Shown: positions 10,537 through 22,289 of the stretch, in pieces
Layout: each line of letters begins with the position of its first letter
Position numbering within the stretch: the first letter of the stretch is position 1
NCBI RefSeq assembly: GCF_024323335.1
Contig: NC_066581.1
Location: forward strand, 38,110,199-38,174,198
Direction of reading: 5' to 3'
DNA: 64,000 nt
Source of the DNA: Lathyrus oleraceus
Taxonomy: Eukaryota > Streptophyta > Magnoliopsida > Fabales > Fabaceae
Notes under the pieces: generated by a model
The model's input: the letters and a program-made list of their open reading frames with translations, nothing else
Databases searched by the model: none
Told to the model about the DNA's origin: nothing
Made by a program: the position numbers and the translations under genes

Positions 10537-12150
10537 ATGATGGATCACCTTGAGCAAGAGAATCGCGAGCTGAAAGAAGAAGTCGCCCGACTAAGCGCTT
10601 TGATGGAGCAATTCTTAGCTGCTCAGAATCAGCCTTCTCCACCACCTGCAACTCCTCCCCAGAGGACTGTTATATTAGAGGTTACTTCATCAACAGTGCC
10701 AGCTGCTAATGCCCATTTCATGCCAACAGCCATGCCACCCGGGTTTCTGTGGGGGATGCCTCCTGGTTTTATGCCTGATATCCCAGCACCAACTTTTGTT
10801 TCCATGCCGGCATCTAGCCCGGTCATTGTTGTTCCTCCTCCTGTCGTGCATACCGTTCCCAGGGTAGACGACACCATCTATCATTCTGAGCCGTATGAGG
10901 GCCCAGATTTTCATGAAAAGATGGATGCGATGAATGACCAATTTCTTGAACTCCGCAAGGAATTGAAGACCCTCCGAGGAAAGGATTTGTTCAACAAGTC
11001 TGCTGCTGAATTATGTTTGGTTCCCGGTGTTAAGATACCTGTCAAATTCAAAGTCCCAGACTTTGAGAAGTATAAGGGGAACACCTGCCCGCTCAGCCAC
11101 CTGGTCTTGTACGCCAGGAAAATGTCTACTCAAATAGATAATGATCAGCTGTTGATTCATTATTTTCAGGACAGTTTGCCCGGTGCTGCACTAAGATGGT
11201 ATATGAGTCTGGATAGTGCAAACATTCGTTCCTTCAACGATCTTGGCGAAGCCTTCGTCAAGCAATACAAGTACAACGTGGATATGGCTCCCGACCGGGA
11301 TCAGCTCAGAGCCATGTCCCAGAAGGACAAAGAGACATTTAAAGAGTACGCCCAGAGGTGGCGAGAGCTGGCAGCTCAGATTACTCCTCCGCTGCAAGAG
11401 AAGGAGATGACCAAGATCTTTTTGAAGACCTTGAGTTCATTTTACTATGAGCGGATGATCGCTAGTGCTCCCTCTGATTTCACCGAGATGGTGAACATGG
11501 GGATGCGATTGGAGGATGGAGTCTGTGAAGGACGTTTATCTAAGGATGAAGGCTCTTCTAGCAAGCGGTATGGAGCATTTGCTAAGAAGAAAGATGGGGA
11601 GGCACATGCTGTGCAATCCCATGTTAAATCAAGAAGACCCTCTATGAAGAGGAAGCCTGTGCGTCATGCCAGCGGTCAGCACCAGGTGGCTCATATAGCA
11701 CCTGTCTTCAGAGACAACAGTCAGCAATATCAGCATCAGCAGCATAATCAGCAACCATCTCAGCAATATCAACAACAGCATTGCCCTCAGCAGCAGGCCT
11801 ATCAGCCTCGCAATAGTAATCAAGCTAATCCGAGTTATGAAAGGAAGAAGATCACTTTCGATCCGATTCCTGTATCATATGCAGAGCCGTATCCCTCTTT
11901 GATAGAGTGGAAATTGATTACTCCTAGGGATCCTCCGGCTATACCTGCTAACCCGCAGTGGTGGTATAAGCCTGATCAACACTGTGTTTATCACTCCGGT
12001 GTTCCGGGTCCTAATGTGGAAAATTGCTATCCATTAAAGACTAAGGTTCAAGACCTTATGAGGTGCGGCATTCTGAGCTTTGAGGACTCAAGCCCCAATG
12101 TTACGAAGAACCCATTGCCCGAGCATGGGAAATCAGTTAACATGGTCTAG
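10537..12150 (+). CDS. gag: Ogre gag polyprotein (element B)
   Basis: The ATG at 10537 opens a 537-codon frame; it can be extended upstream only through non-ATG codons. The product has an N-terminal coiled coil (DHLEQENRELKEEVARL), a proline-rich linker, the retrotransposon gag core (TCPLSHLVLYARKM, RWYMSLDS, FVKQYKYN, YAQRWRELAAQI), a glutamine-rich segment at about 11720-11810, and a C-terminal C-x2-H...C pattern (HCVYHSGVPGPNVENC). The zinc-finger-like motif usually has a second His before the final Cys where this copy has Pro (family recollection). Gag forms the virus-like particle in the cytoplasm. The frame ends at TAG 12148-12150, and the same frame continues into protease, so this stop may be a family feature (readthrough) or a mutation. 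Confidence 0.88.
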   Translation: MMDHLEQENRELKEEVARLSALMEQFLAAQNQPSPPPATPPQRTVILEVTSSTVPAANAHFMPTAMPPGFLWGMPPGFMPDIPAPTFVSMPASSPVIVVPPPVVHTVPRVDDTIYHSEPYEGPDFHEKMDAMNDQFLELRKELKTLRGKDLFNKSAAELCLVPGVKIPVKFKVPDFEKYKGNTCPLSHLVLYARKMSTQIDNDQLLIHYFQDSLPGAALRWYMSLDSANIRSFNDLGEAFVKQYKYNVDMAPDRDQLRAMSQKDKETFKEYAQRWRELAAQITPPLQEKEMTKIFLKTLSSFYYERMIASAPSDFTEMVNMGMRLEDGVCEGRLSKDEGSSSKRYGAFAKKKDGEAHAVQSHVKSRRPSMKRKPVRHASGQHQVAHIAPVFRDNSQQYQHQQHNQQPSQQYQQQHCPQQQAYQPRNSNQANPSYERKKITFDPIPVSYAEPYPSLIEWKLITPRDPPAIPANPQWWYKPDQHCVYHSGVPGPNVENCYPLKTKVQDLMRCGILSFEDSSPNVTKNPLPEHGKSVNMV

Positions 12151-13835
12151 GGTTGCCCTGGCAAATACAAAGTCAAATATGTTAGCCATATTCGACAATC
12201 ACTTGTTGAGTTGCACCGATTGCTGTGTGATTACAGTCATTTGGAGCATGATCATGATAAGTGCCGAATTTGTTCTGTTAATAGATTGGGTTGTCGCCTA
12301 GTGCGCAGAGATCTCCAGGAACTACTAGATGATGGGACTATTGAGATTCTTCAGAACAGGAATGTTGATGAAGACGAGCCAGAGGTGAATGTGATTTCTC
12401 CAGTGTTCAAGATACCTGAGCCTGTTGTCATTCGTTATGATGGCAGCAAGCAGAAGGTTTCTCCTGCTCTGGTTATCAAGCCTGCCGGCCCTGTGCCTTA
12501 TGCTTCTGATAAGGCTATCCCATTCCGCTATAATGTTGTTGCTGTGGAAGATGGGAAAGAAGTGCCCTTGCCTTCTCCCTCTATTGTGAATATAGCTGAT
12601 GTGAGCGGATTGACTCGTAGTGGTCGTGTGTTTTCAGCACCGAAGCCTCAGGCTGTTGCTGACACTGTTGTGCGTCCGGTGGGGAATGTTGTGAATTCTC
12701 TGAACCCGACACCTGCTGTTAGATCCTCCTCTATACAAAAGACTCCTACTTCTTCTGTCGGCCCTAGTGGCACTATGAATGAAGATTGTGATGAGATGCT
12801 GAGGCTCATCAAGAAGAGTGAGTACAACGTTTTAGACCAGCTTCTATAAACGCCATCCAAGATCTCTGTGTTATCTTTGCTTCTGAATTCAGAACCCCAT
12901 AGGGAGGCACTGCAGAAAGTTTTGGACGTGGCTTATGTCGATCACGATGTCACAATTGAACAGTTTGACAGTATCGTTGCAAACATCACTGCTTGCAACA
13001 CTTTGAGTTTCTGTGACGCTGATCTCCCTGAGGAGGGAAGAGACCACAACATGGCTTTACATATATCCATGAATTGCAAGAACGATGCCATCTCTAACGT
13101 GCTGGTGGATACTGGGTCATCTTTGAATGTATTGCCGAAAACCACTCTCTCTAGATTGTCATATCAAGGGCCTCCCATGAGGCAGAGTGGTGTTGTTGTG
13201 AAAGCTTTCGATGGGTCGCGTAAGACCGTGATTGGGGAAGTTGATCTCCCAATCAAGATTGGACCAAGTGATTTCCAAGTTACCTTTCAGGTTATGGATA
13301 TCCACCTGTCTTATAGCTGTCTCCTTGGTAGACCATGGATTCACGAGGCTGGCGCCGTGACATCCACCCTACACCAGAAGCTGAAATTCGTTAAGAATAA
13401 GAAACTGGTTGTGGTAGGGGGAGAAAAGGCTCTCCTGGTTAGCCACTTATCTTCTTTCTCATACATTGATGCTGAGGATGAAGTTGGAACGCCTTTCCAA
13501 GCTTTTTCTATTGCTGAGCCAATTGAGAAGAAGTCTCCTTCATTTGCTTCCTATCGTGATGCGAAACTGGCCATTGAACGTGGTGCAGTTGCTGGTTTAA
13601 GAAAAATGATCGAGCTTGAAGATAACAAGTCCCGGGCTGGCATTGGCTATTCTTCTGGGGTCTTCAACGACAAAGGGTTGTTCAAGATTGGAGGTTTCAT
13701 CCACGCCGATCAAGCTGACGAAGCTGCTGCTATTCTGGAAGAGGATGCAGAGGATACCGATAATTTTGTCATCCCTGGCGGGATCTGCCATAATTGGGTC
13801 GTTGTGGATGTTCCTACGGTCATTCATAAGTCAGC
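12151..13835 (+). pseudogene. pro: Ogre protease segment of gag-pol (element B), first exon
   Basis: The segment is in the same frame as gag, directly after the TAG, and open except for TAA at 12847-12849 (context CTT-CTA-TAA-ACG, compatible with a CAA to TAA change). The aspartic protease active site is VLVDTGSSLNVLP, with D-T-G at 13108-13116, followed by a hydrophobic strand and LLGRPWIHEAGAV, the second conserved element of retropepsins. The protease matures the gag and pol products inside particles. The first exon ends at 13835, just before the intron donor; reading on would hit TAA at 13837. The extra stop means this copy could not make a full-length polyprotein. Confidence 0.85.
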
Positions 13836-14100
13836 GTAATATGTTCACTTTGTTCAAAAGCCTTTCTCCCATGCCAAAAGGAGAAGTGATGACATTGTTG
13901 GCATCATATATACAATGATATTTCATTCAATAAATTCATGTTTAAACATTTGTTTTTCCAATTGTTTTCACTTTTTGCTTTTTTGCATGAAATTGGTGAT
14001 CACAAAAAACCCTAAAACAAGAATAAAAGCAACCTTTTCATCTGCATAATGATTTGCTTGTTTAAATTCTAAAGTTTTATTATCCAAAATCATTATGCAG
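13836..14100 (+). other. Ogre pro/RT intron (265 bp)
   Basis: Ogre elements are known to carry a spliced intron between the protease and RT coding regions. Here a GTAATATG donor at 13836 and an acceptor ending in TTATGCAG at 14100 fit exactly: the exon ends with GC, the next exon begins with G, and the frame runs on from KSA into the RT exon. The intron is AT-rich (about 70 percent by eye) with T-rich tracts and stops in frame. The same acceptor context is present in Ogre C at 39106-39110 on the minus strand. Confidence 0.85.
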
Positions 14101-17100
14101 GTTGATTCTAAAACCCATTGAACATAATGATCCAACGCCATCTCCCAGTTTTGAATTCCCTGTATTCGAGGTAGAGGAAGATGATGTTGAAGGGATTCCT
14201 TATGAGATTACCCGTCTCCTTGAGCACGAAGAGAAGATCATTCAGCCGCATCTCGAGAATCTGGAAACAGTCAACTTGGGGTCTGAGGATTGTGTTCGGA
14301 TGGTGAAGATTGGGGAACTCCTTGAAGAGTCTGTCAAGAAGGGGTTGATCAGTTTGCTACGAGAATATTCCGATATCTTTGATTGGTCGTATGAAGACAT
14401 GCCAGGTCTAGATACAGATATTGTGCAACATTTCCTGCCTTTGAAGCCTGAGTGTGTGCCTGTGAAGCAGAAGCTCAGAAGAACTCATCTAGATATGGCA
14501 GTGAAGGTCAAAGAGGAAGTTCAGAAGCAAATTGATGCGGGGTTTCTGGTGACTTTCACATATCCTCAATGGGTGGCCAATATTGTGCCCATGCCTAAGA
14601 AGGACGGAAAAGTCCGTATGTGTGTTGATTACAGAGATTTGAATAAAGCTAGTCCGAAAGATGATTTCTCTCTACCACACATTGATATGTTGGTAGACAA
14701 TACAGCTAAATTCAAAGTCTTTTCGTTTATGGACGGATTTTCCGGATATAACCAAATCAAGATGGCACCCAAAGATATGGAGAAGACAACATTCATCACA
14801 CCTTGGGGAACATTCTGTTATCGAGTGATGCCCTTCGGTTTGAAGAACGCCGGAGCCACGTATCAACGTGCTATGACTACCTTGTTTCGTGATATGATGC
14901 CCAAGGAGATTGAGGTCTATGTCGATGATATGATTGCTAAGTCACGAACGGAAGTTGAACATGTTGATCATTTGTTGAAGTTGTTTCAGCGTTTGAGGAA
15001 GTTCAGACTTTGTCTGAATCCGAACAAATGTACATTTGGAGTCCGTTCTGGCAAGTTGTTGGGTTTTGTTGTCAGCGAAAGAGGTATTGAGGTTGATCCT
15101 GCAAAGGTCAAAGCAATACAAGAGATGCTTGCGCCCAAAATTGAGAAGCAAGTCCGAGGTTTTCTTGGCCGCTTGAACTATATTTCCAGATTTATATCCC
15201 ACATGACTGCCACATGTGCGCCGATATTCAAGCTCCTCCGGAAAGATCAGTCTCTTGATTGGACCGAAGATTGCCAGAAAGCTTTCGACAGTATCAAAGA
15301 GTATCTGTCTGAACCTCCGATCTTGTCTCCGCCTGTAGAAGGAAGACCTTTGATCATGTATCTGACTGTTCTTGAAGACTCGATGGGTTGTGTACTCGGT
15401 CAGCAAGACGAATCGGGAAAGAAAGAATCTGTTATCTACTACCTGAGTAAGAAGTTCACTGATTGTGAGTCTCGATACTCTATGCTTGAGAAGATGTGTT
15501 GTGCTTTGGCTTGGGCTGCTAAGCGTTTGCGCCAGTACATGATAAATCATACAACTTGGTTGATATCCAGAATGGATCCGATCAAGTATATCTTCGAGAA
15601 ACCTGCTTTAACTGGGAGGATTTCCCGTTGGCAGATGTTGTTGTCTGAGTATGATATCGAGTATCGAGCTCAGAAAGCTATCAAAGGTAGTATTTTGGCT
15701 GACCATTTGGCACATCAGCCGATTGAAGATCATCAGTCTGTTCAGTACGATTTCCCGGGCGAAGAGATTATGTATTTGAAGATGAAAGATTATGATGAGC
15801 CTACACTTGATGAAGGTCTGGAACCTTGTTCCAGATGGACGATGGTGTTTGATGGCGCTGTAAATCAGTATGGAAATGGAATTGGGGCAGTAATCATTAC
15901 TCCTCAGGGCATGCATATTCCATTTACAGCAAGGCTAACTTTCAAATGCACGAATAATATGGCGGAGTACGAAGCCTGTATTATGGGATTGGAAGAGTGC
16001 ATTGACCTGAGGATCAAGCATCTTGATGTGTATGGTGATTCGGCCCTCGTTGTCAATCAGATCAAGGGTGAGTGGGAAAAGAATCAGCCTGGTCTCATTC
16101 CGTATAGAGATTATGCGAGGAGGATTTCAACGTTCTTTACAGAAGTTGACTTTCATCATATTCCGCGAGAAGATAATCGGATGGCAGATGCACTTGCTAC
16201 GCTTGCTTCCATGATTGTGGTCATATATTGGAATGAAGTCCCCAACATCACCGTGATGCGCTTGGATAGACCAGCTCACGTGTTTGCAGTTGAAGAAGTA
16301 CATGATGACAAGCCTTGGTATTTTGATATCAAGAATTTCCTCCAGAACCAGGTCTACCCGCCTGGGGCATCTGTGAAAGATAGGAAAACTTTGAGAAGGT
16401 TGTCAGGAAGTTTCTACCTCAGTGGTGAAGTGTTTTACAAGAGAAATTTTGACATGGTTTTGCTCAGATGCGTGGATAGACACGAAGCAGACCTGTTGAT
16501 GACTGAGGTCCATGAGGGTTCATTTGGTACTTATTCCAATGGACATGCCATGGCTAGAAAGATGTTGAGAGCAGGATACTATTGGCTGACAATGGAGTCT
16601 GACTGCTGCAAATATGTGAAGAAATGCCACAAGTGTCAGATTTATGCGGACAAGATTCATATTCCTCCGACACTTCAGAATGTGATTTCATCACCATGGC
16701 CTTTCTCCATGTGGGGAATTGACATGATCGGCATGATTGAACCGAAAGCGTCCAACGGACACAGGTTTATTCTCGTAGCAATTGATTACTTTACCAAGTG
16801 GGTTGTAGCGGCGTCGTATGCTAATGTGACCAGGCAAGTGGTCGTGAAGTTTGTCAAGAATCAGCTAATATGTCGTTATGGTGTGCCTGATAAGATCATT
16901 ATTGATAATGGATCTAACTTGAACAACAAGATGATGGATGAGTTGTGCGCTAAGTTCAAAATTGCACACCATAATTCCTCTCCTTACAGACCCAAGATGA
17001 ATGGGGCTGTTGAAGCTGCTAATAAGAATATCAAGAATTATCCAGAAGATGACAGTCACGTACAAAGATTGGCATGAGATGCTGCCATTTGCTTTGCATG

Positions 17101-17561
17101 GATATCGTACATCTGTCCGCACTTCAACAGGGGCAACCCCTTTCTCTCTTGTTTATGGCATGGAAGCTGTTCTCCCAGTAGAGGTGGAGATCCCATCAAT
17201 GTGAGTCTTGATGGAAGCCAAGTTGACTGATGCTGAATGGATTCAGAGTCGTTATGACCAACTGAATTTGATTGAAGAGAAGCGTTTGACTGCCATGTGT
17301 CATGGTCAGTTATATCAGCAAAGAATGAAGAAAGCATTCGATAAGAAGGTCAAGCCTCGTGTGTTCCGAGAAGGTGACCTTGTGCTCAAGAAAGTCTTGT
17401 CTTTCGCGCCCGATTCCAGGGGCAAGTGGACTCCAAACTATGAAGGTCCATATGTTGTTAAGAGAGCCTTTTCAGGCGGTGCTTTGATGCTTACAACAAT
17501 GGATGGGGAGGATTTCACTCGTCCTGTGAATTCAGATACAGTCAAGAAATACTTTGCCTAA
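14101..17561 (+). pseudogene. pol: Ogre RT / RNase H / aRNase H / integrase exon (element B)
   Basis: The exon is open for 992 codons before a 2-bp deletion at about 17033-17037 (AAGAATTATCC here, AAGAAGATTATCC in the C copy). It then runs in another frame to TGA at 17202-17204 (AGA in C) and on to the natural TAA at 17559-17561. RT has MDGFSGYNQI and the YVDD catalytic box at about 14918-14929. The Ty3-type RNase H follows. A second, archaeal-type RNase H (FDGAVNQYGNG, NMAEYEA, YGDSALV, NRMADALA at 15848-16200) is typical of the Tat lineage. Integrase has a zinc finger ending CHKC (about 16625), the first Asp in WGIDMIG, the second in IIDNGS and the Glu in AVEAANKN. It copies the RNA and inserts the cDNA, and is inactive here because of the lesions. 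Confidence 0.9.
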
Positions 17562-20500
17562 AAATAAAACAGAATAGCTTGCTAAGTTGAAAACCCGAAA
17601 GGGCGGCTTAGCAAAAATGAGCGTCTCGGTGGAAAACCCGAAAGGGCGATCCAGGCAAAAATTAGAGACATGAAAAAATGAATTTTGCATCCCGCTAGAT
17701 TGAGTACCTCACCCTGGGGTAATCTAGGCAAAAAATAGGGATTTGGCAAGTAACTGCATCCTGACGAGACTTTCTGTTCCACAACTGTCTATTCGTCAGA
17801 GATTCTTGATTCGTCGTCAACTGAAGCTTCGAATACATCGGATTCAAATTGGTAGAGAAAGGATCATTATGTTCAATGTAGCCCTCTTCCAATATATATC
17901 ACCGATTTCAAATTTTGTACAGATCTATGGAGTCTTGCCATTTGCAGGCTACCATTCCATCAAATAAATTTGAGCTTTTATCCAATTATTTGCACTCTTA
18001 TTTGTTTCAATTCAACAAATGTTTTGCATGTTTTAATTGATAAAATGTCATTGTTTTAAACAAATAAATTTTTCAAAATTTGTTTTTAAACAAAGTGAAC
18101 ATTCACAATGATAAAAGGATACTTAAGAATTTCTCAGTGCTCTCCCAAGGGTGGCATGATTTCCAACAGGGTAAGACATTTGTTCATATTCCTGGCATGG
18201 TTGTATCCTCTTTCTCCAGATTATCGTTGGGGTTTTTCCCAAGCAGAGTTTCTGTTGAGATTTTTGTCCCCTGAGCAGGGTGTTTGTTGGGATTTCTCCC
18301 GAACAGATTTTGTTGAACAGAGCCTTATTATGACTCCTCCTCACTCAGAGTGCTTGTTGAAGACTTCAATTTGCCTCTCCGGCAATACTTTCTCCCCAGC
18401 ATGGGTGCTTTCCTTTCGGAAGATTCGGTAGTTGGTGGGTTGACATCCCGGTACTTCGTCACTCTCCTCAGTATGGTCGCTAGCGGAGTTTGTGGGTATG
18501 ATGTACTTCATCGATGCTGACTCTCCCCATCAGAGTGTTTTATTGAGGTTTTCACCTCTCCTCCCTTCAGCAGAGCAGTGATTCTTTCCTCCTCAGCAGT
18601 TGTGGTTTCCTTTGGAAGGTTTGGTATTTGGTGGTTGATTCCCAGCTCTCCTTCTCTGCCTCAGATAAATCGCCAGTAGATTTGTGGTATGGTAGATTGT
18701 ATCTGTGATGGTTCCTCCCATGCATAGATTTGGTGATTTCATGATGCCTCTGATCCCCAGTAGAGTGGCTTGTGTGGCAGAATCTACTTGTGTGATCTGT
18801 TCTCCCTCAGTGGGCTTTTCCCCCAGTGGAGTTTGTTTGGAGTTGCTTTCGTGGCAGTTTTCGCCTGTGTGGTGAGCTCCTTTGTCTCAGTCGGGTTGAC
18901 TGCTGATTTCCCTGCAGAAATTTCGTGATTTCTCCACTTCCCCAACAGAGTTATCTTTGTGGTAGTTTCTGCCTGTTGTGGACTTTTGTTCCCCAGTTGG
19001 GTTGATTGATGATCCATCACTCAGAGATTTTGTGATTCCTTTGATATCTCTGATTTTCCCAGCAGATCTTTGCTTTTTAGCATTCAGATCTCCAGCAGAT
19101 TGGCTCTCTAGTTGGATTTCTTGGATTTTCCTCTGGAAGTGTAGTACCGGGCGTTTGATTCCTGGACCCTGTTTGTGTTAGAAATGTCTGTTTTGTCAGC
19201 ATTCATTAAACATAAATCACGCATATTCATGCATATTTTCAACATTTAGATATTCATGTTGCATTTTTTGCCATATATCTTTTGTTTGTTGTCTCCTGCT
19301 ATTGGTGTTATAGATCTCTCCAGTAGATCTCCTCAAGCAGATGTCGGGTGTCTAATCTCTCAATATAGAGTCAGCCCCTTAAGCAGAAAGTGTCTGTCTT
19401 TCCTTCTGCAATTCCCCACTGAGATATATCCTCGTGGATGACGGTTGTTTCCGTTTCCTCCCAACACATATATTGGGATGGATTTCCCTTTTGAGTTCTA
19501 TCCTCATTAGGACGAGTCTTGATTCAGTTTTCCTTTTTGGATTGTTTCCTGAATTGGCCTTTTTTGCAACTGTCTCTCGTGCTTCTCTGTGGAATAAATG
19601 AATGTTTGCCCAGTAACCGGCAATAGTTCATCTTATCCCCGGCGGATATCCTTTGCGGGCTTCTACCCAGTAACCGGTAGTTGTAGGTCCTATCCTTTTC
19701 GGGCCTTCTACCCAGTAACCGGTAGTTGTAAGTCCTATCCTTTTGGTTTTCTACCCAGTAACTGGTAGTTGTAAATCCTATATACCTTTTTCCCTCTTTG
19801 CGGAATCTGTGGTTGTTTACCCAGAGTTTGGTATTTGTGAACTTGTTGTTCCTCAGCAGGAGTGGTTTTCTATCCAATATTCGGTAGTTGTAAATCCTAT
19901 TTCCTTGCTCTCCAGCAGCTTTTATGGTTTTCTACCCAGTAACTGGTAGTTATAAACCTTATTTGTGCTTCCTCGTGCGGAGTTGTGATTCTTTCGCTCC
20001 CCACGCAGAGGTTTTGGTCTTCTACCCAGTAGTCGGTAGATGTAAACCTTAATCCTTTTTATCCTCGTCAGAGTTTTGGCTTCTACCCAGTATTCGGTGG
20101 TTATAAGTCCTATCTTTGTGGTTTTCTACCTCGTATCAGGTAGTTATAAATCCTACTTTTATCCCCTAGCGGAGGTAACCTTTGTGGTTCATCCCGGTTG
20201 ATGGTGGATTTTGCGGTTTTCTACCCAGTATTCGGTAGTTGTAAATCCTATGTTGTTGTTGTCTCCTTATCGGAGTTTGTGCTTCCTTGTGGAATAGTTG
20301 GATAATTGCTCAGTATTCAGCAATCATTCACCTTATCCTCAGCTGAGTCTTTGGTTTTCTACCCAGTAGTCGGTAGTGGTAAACCTCTTGTTTCCTCAGC
20401 CAGAGTTTTTGGTCTTCTACCCAGTATTCGGTAGTTGTAAATCCTAATCTCTCCCCTTTGAAGAGTTAACCTTGTTGTTCATCCTAACCGGTGACGGTTA

Positions 20501-22274
20501 CTTTTGTGGTTATCTTCATCTAGTATTCGATGTTGATATTCCCTCTCTTCTGGGTAATTTCTCTGAGTAAGCAATTGTATCCCCAACAAGTCTTTTGTGG
20601 ATAATTGCCATATGCTAGCAATTTTATCCTCAGTGGGTCCTTTCACCGTTTGCCAGTGATTTGTTCCCCGGATCATTGATTTTGTATCAATGCATCCCCG
20701 GTGAGTCCTCTTTCATTTACCTGTTTGATTGGTAATGATTGTTGCTCCCTTTGATCGGTCATCTTTATATACCTAGTTTTGGTATCCCGATGCCTTTCTT
20801 TTCGGTTGATTTATCCTTTATTAACCCAGTAACCGGTTGTGGATAATCTTCCATGCGAGTGTATTATCCACATTCTAACGGTAATGGATAATACATCTCA
20901 TGCACTCTTCAGTCGAAGCCTGTTGTGTTTCCCCAGTCGAGTAAGATTCGTGTTCCTTTTGTGGAATCGAATATTCTTTGTTCTCCTTTTTGAGCGTATC
21001 TCCCAATAACCGGTGGTATGTCTCCTGGATAATTGTCGTATGCTTGCAATTTATCCCCAGTGAGTTATCTTTCGTTTACCCTGTTGTTGTTGGTAACGAT
21101 TGTTTCTCTTTTCGGTTGGTCACCTATTATATACCCAGTAACCGGTATCCCTGGTGTTCCTACCATGCGAGTATACTATCCACGTTCTGACGGTAATGGA
21201 TATTATATCTCATGCACTCTTTGGTTGAAGCCTTTTGTCCTTCCCCATTTGAGTAAGATTCGTTTTCCCGTTGCAGAGTCGAATGTCCATCCTGTAAGTT
21301 GATTTTCATTTTCAAGCCCTCCTTTCGGATGATGAGTGTTTTGGCAGTAAAAACCAATTCACGCCTTTGGTTGGTCACCTATTATATGCCCAGTAACCGG
21401 TATCCCTGGTGTTCCTTCCTTTCTGCTCCCTATTATGACCTTGGTCCCCTGTGGAGTCAGATTTTCCTGAGCTGATGTGCCTTTTTCAGGTCTTCCTCAG
21501 ATGTTTGGTTGATTGATATCTCTCACCCTTATACCGGTCTTAGATATTCATTCTTCCTGAGCTTGTTGTTCTTTCACCCAGTAACCGGTGTTCAGACCAC
21601 ATGTCTCTTTGAGCTTGTTACCCAGTAACCGGTAACACCTCACCTTGCAGATTTTCCCCAAGAGAGTCTCTTTGTTAGATATTCCCCGTCGAAGTTTCTG
21701 TTGTGATTTTACCCTTTTGCTGTATTGGCGTTTTCCCCAATATATGCAATTTTCCCCGGCAGGGAGGTTCTGTGTGAATCTTTCCCCAGTCCGAGTCCGG
21801 ATTTTTATCCGAGGTATCCTTTGTGGATAGTTCTGTTGTATTCGCGTTTTCCCTAATACACGCGTTTTCGAGTCAGCTTGAATCTTTCCAATGGATTTGT
21901 TCCCTTTGGAATTTTTTTCCTTTCCCCAGTTTGAGTCCTTTACTCCCCGGTGAGGTCTCCAGTCGAGTCGTGTCCTGCTCACGCAGTGTCGAGTTCTTTT
22001 TCCCTAATTCAAAGTCGTGTCCTGCTCACGCATTCTTCTCTTATCCCCATGAGAGTCATGTTAGAGTCTCTGTTCCTGGTGAGTGTATTACTCCGATGGA
22101 TCGTTTTTTCTTCTCTGTGGACCCGTAGTCCCACAGAGTTTGTTTGTTTTGCATTCATACATTTGCATCATGAGGTCTCTTAAGGACCAAAATTCTTCTC
22201 ATTATTGTTATTTAAGCCCATTCTACCGCGTCGAGATGAAGATTTTAACCTTCACTTCTCCGGTTAGAATGATC
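17562..22274 (+). other. Ogre B 3' untranslated region
   Basis: A 4.7 kb non-coding stretch between pol and the 3' LTR. The first part repeats AACCCGAAAGGGCG (17591 and 17636). From about 18200 it is a patchwork of degenerate TCCCCAGCAGAGT-like and CCCAGTAACCGGT-like motifs. Long 3' UTRs with fast-changing tandem repeats are known for Ogre, where they seeded satellites such as pea PisTR-A (from memory). None of the short ORFs has a recognisable product. Confidence 0.85.
19600..20447 (+). repeat. Degenerate tandem array in Ogre B 3' UTR
   Basis: About 14 units carry TTCTACCCAGTAACCGGTAG or variants (TATTCGG, AGTCGG, AACTGG) followed by TTGTAAATCCTAT, at irregular spacing of about 40-95 bp (e.g. 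19660, 19709, 19750, 19867, 19930, 20017, 20083, 20124, 20218, 20356, 20415). Isolated copies of CCCAGTAACCGGT continue at about 20824, 21137, 21389, 21577 and 21629. The C copy has only a few such units (around 33725-34620). Confidence 0.85.
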
Positions 22275-22275
22275 T

Positions 22276-22289
22276 TAAATAGGGGCATC
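22276..22289 (+). promoter_or_regulatory. Purine tract before Ogre B 3' LTR
   Basis: AAATAGGGGCATC directly precedes the LTR start TGTAAGACC and is conserved in reverse in Ogre C (33257-33269). Its place and purine core fit the plus-strand primer (PPT), though the last bases are not purines. Confidence 0.6.

Noticed and set aside
14942..15550. 202-codon antisense ORF across the Ogre RT/RNase H region
   Set aside because: It mirrors the conserved pol frame, has no recognisable motif, and is not kept open in the C copy; a shadow of the coding strand.
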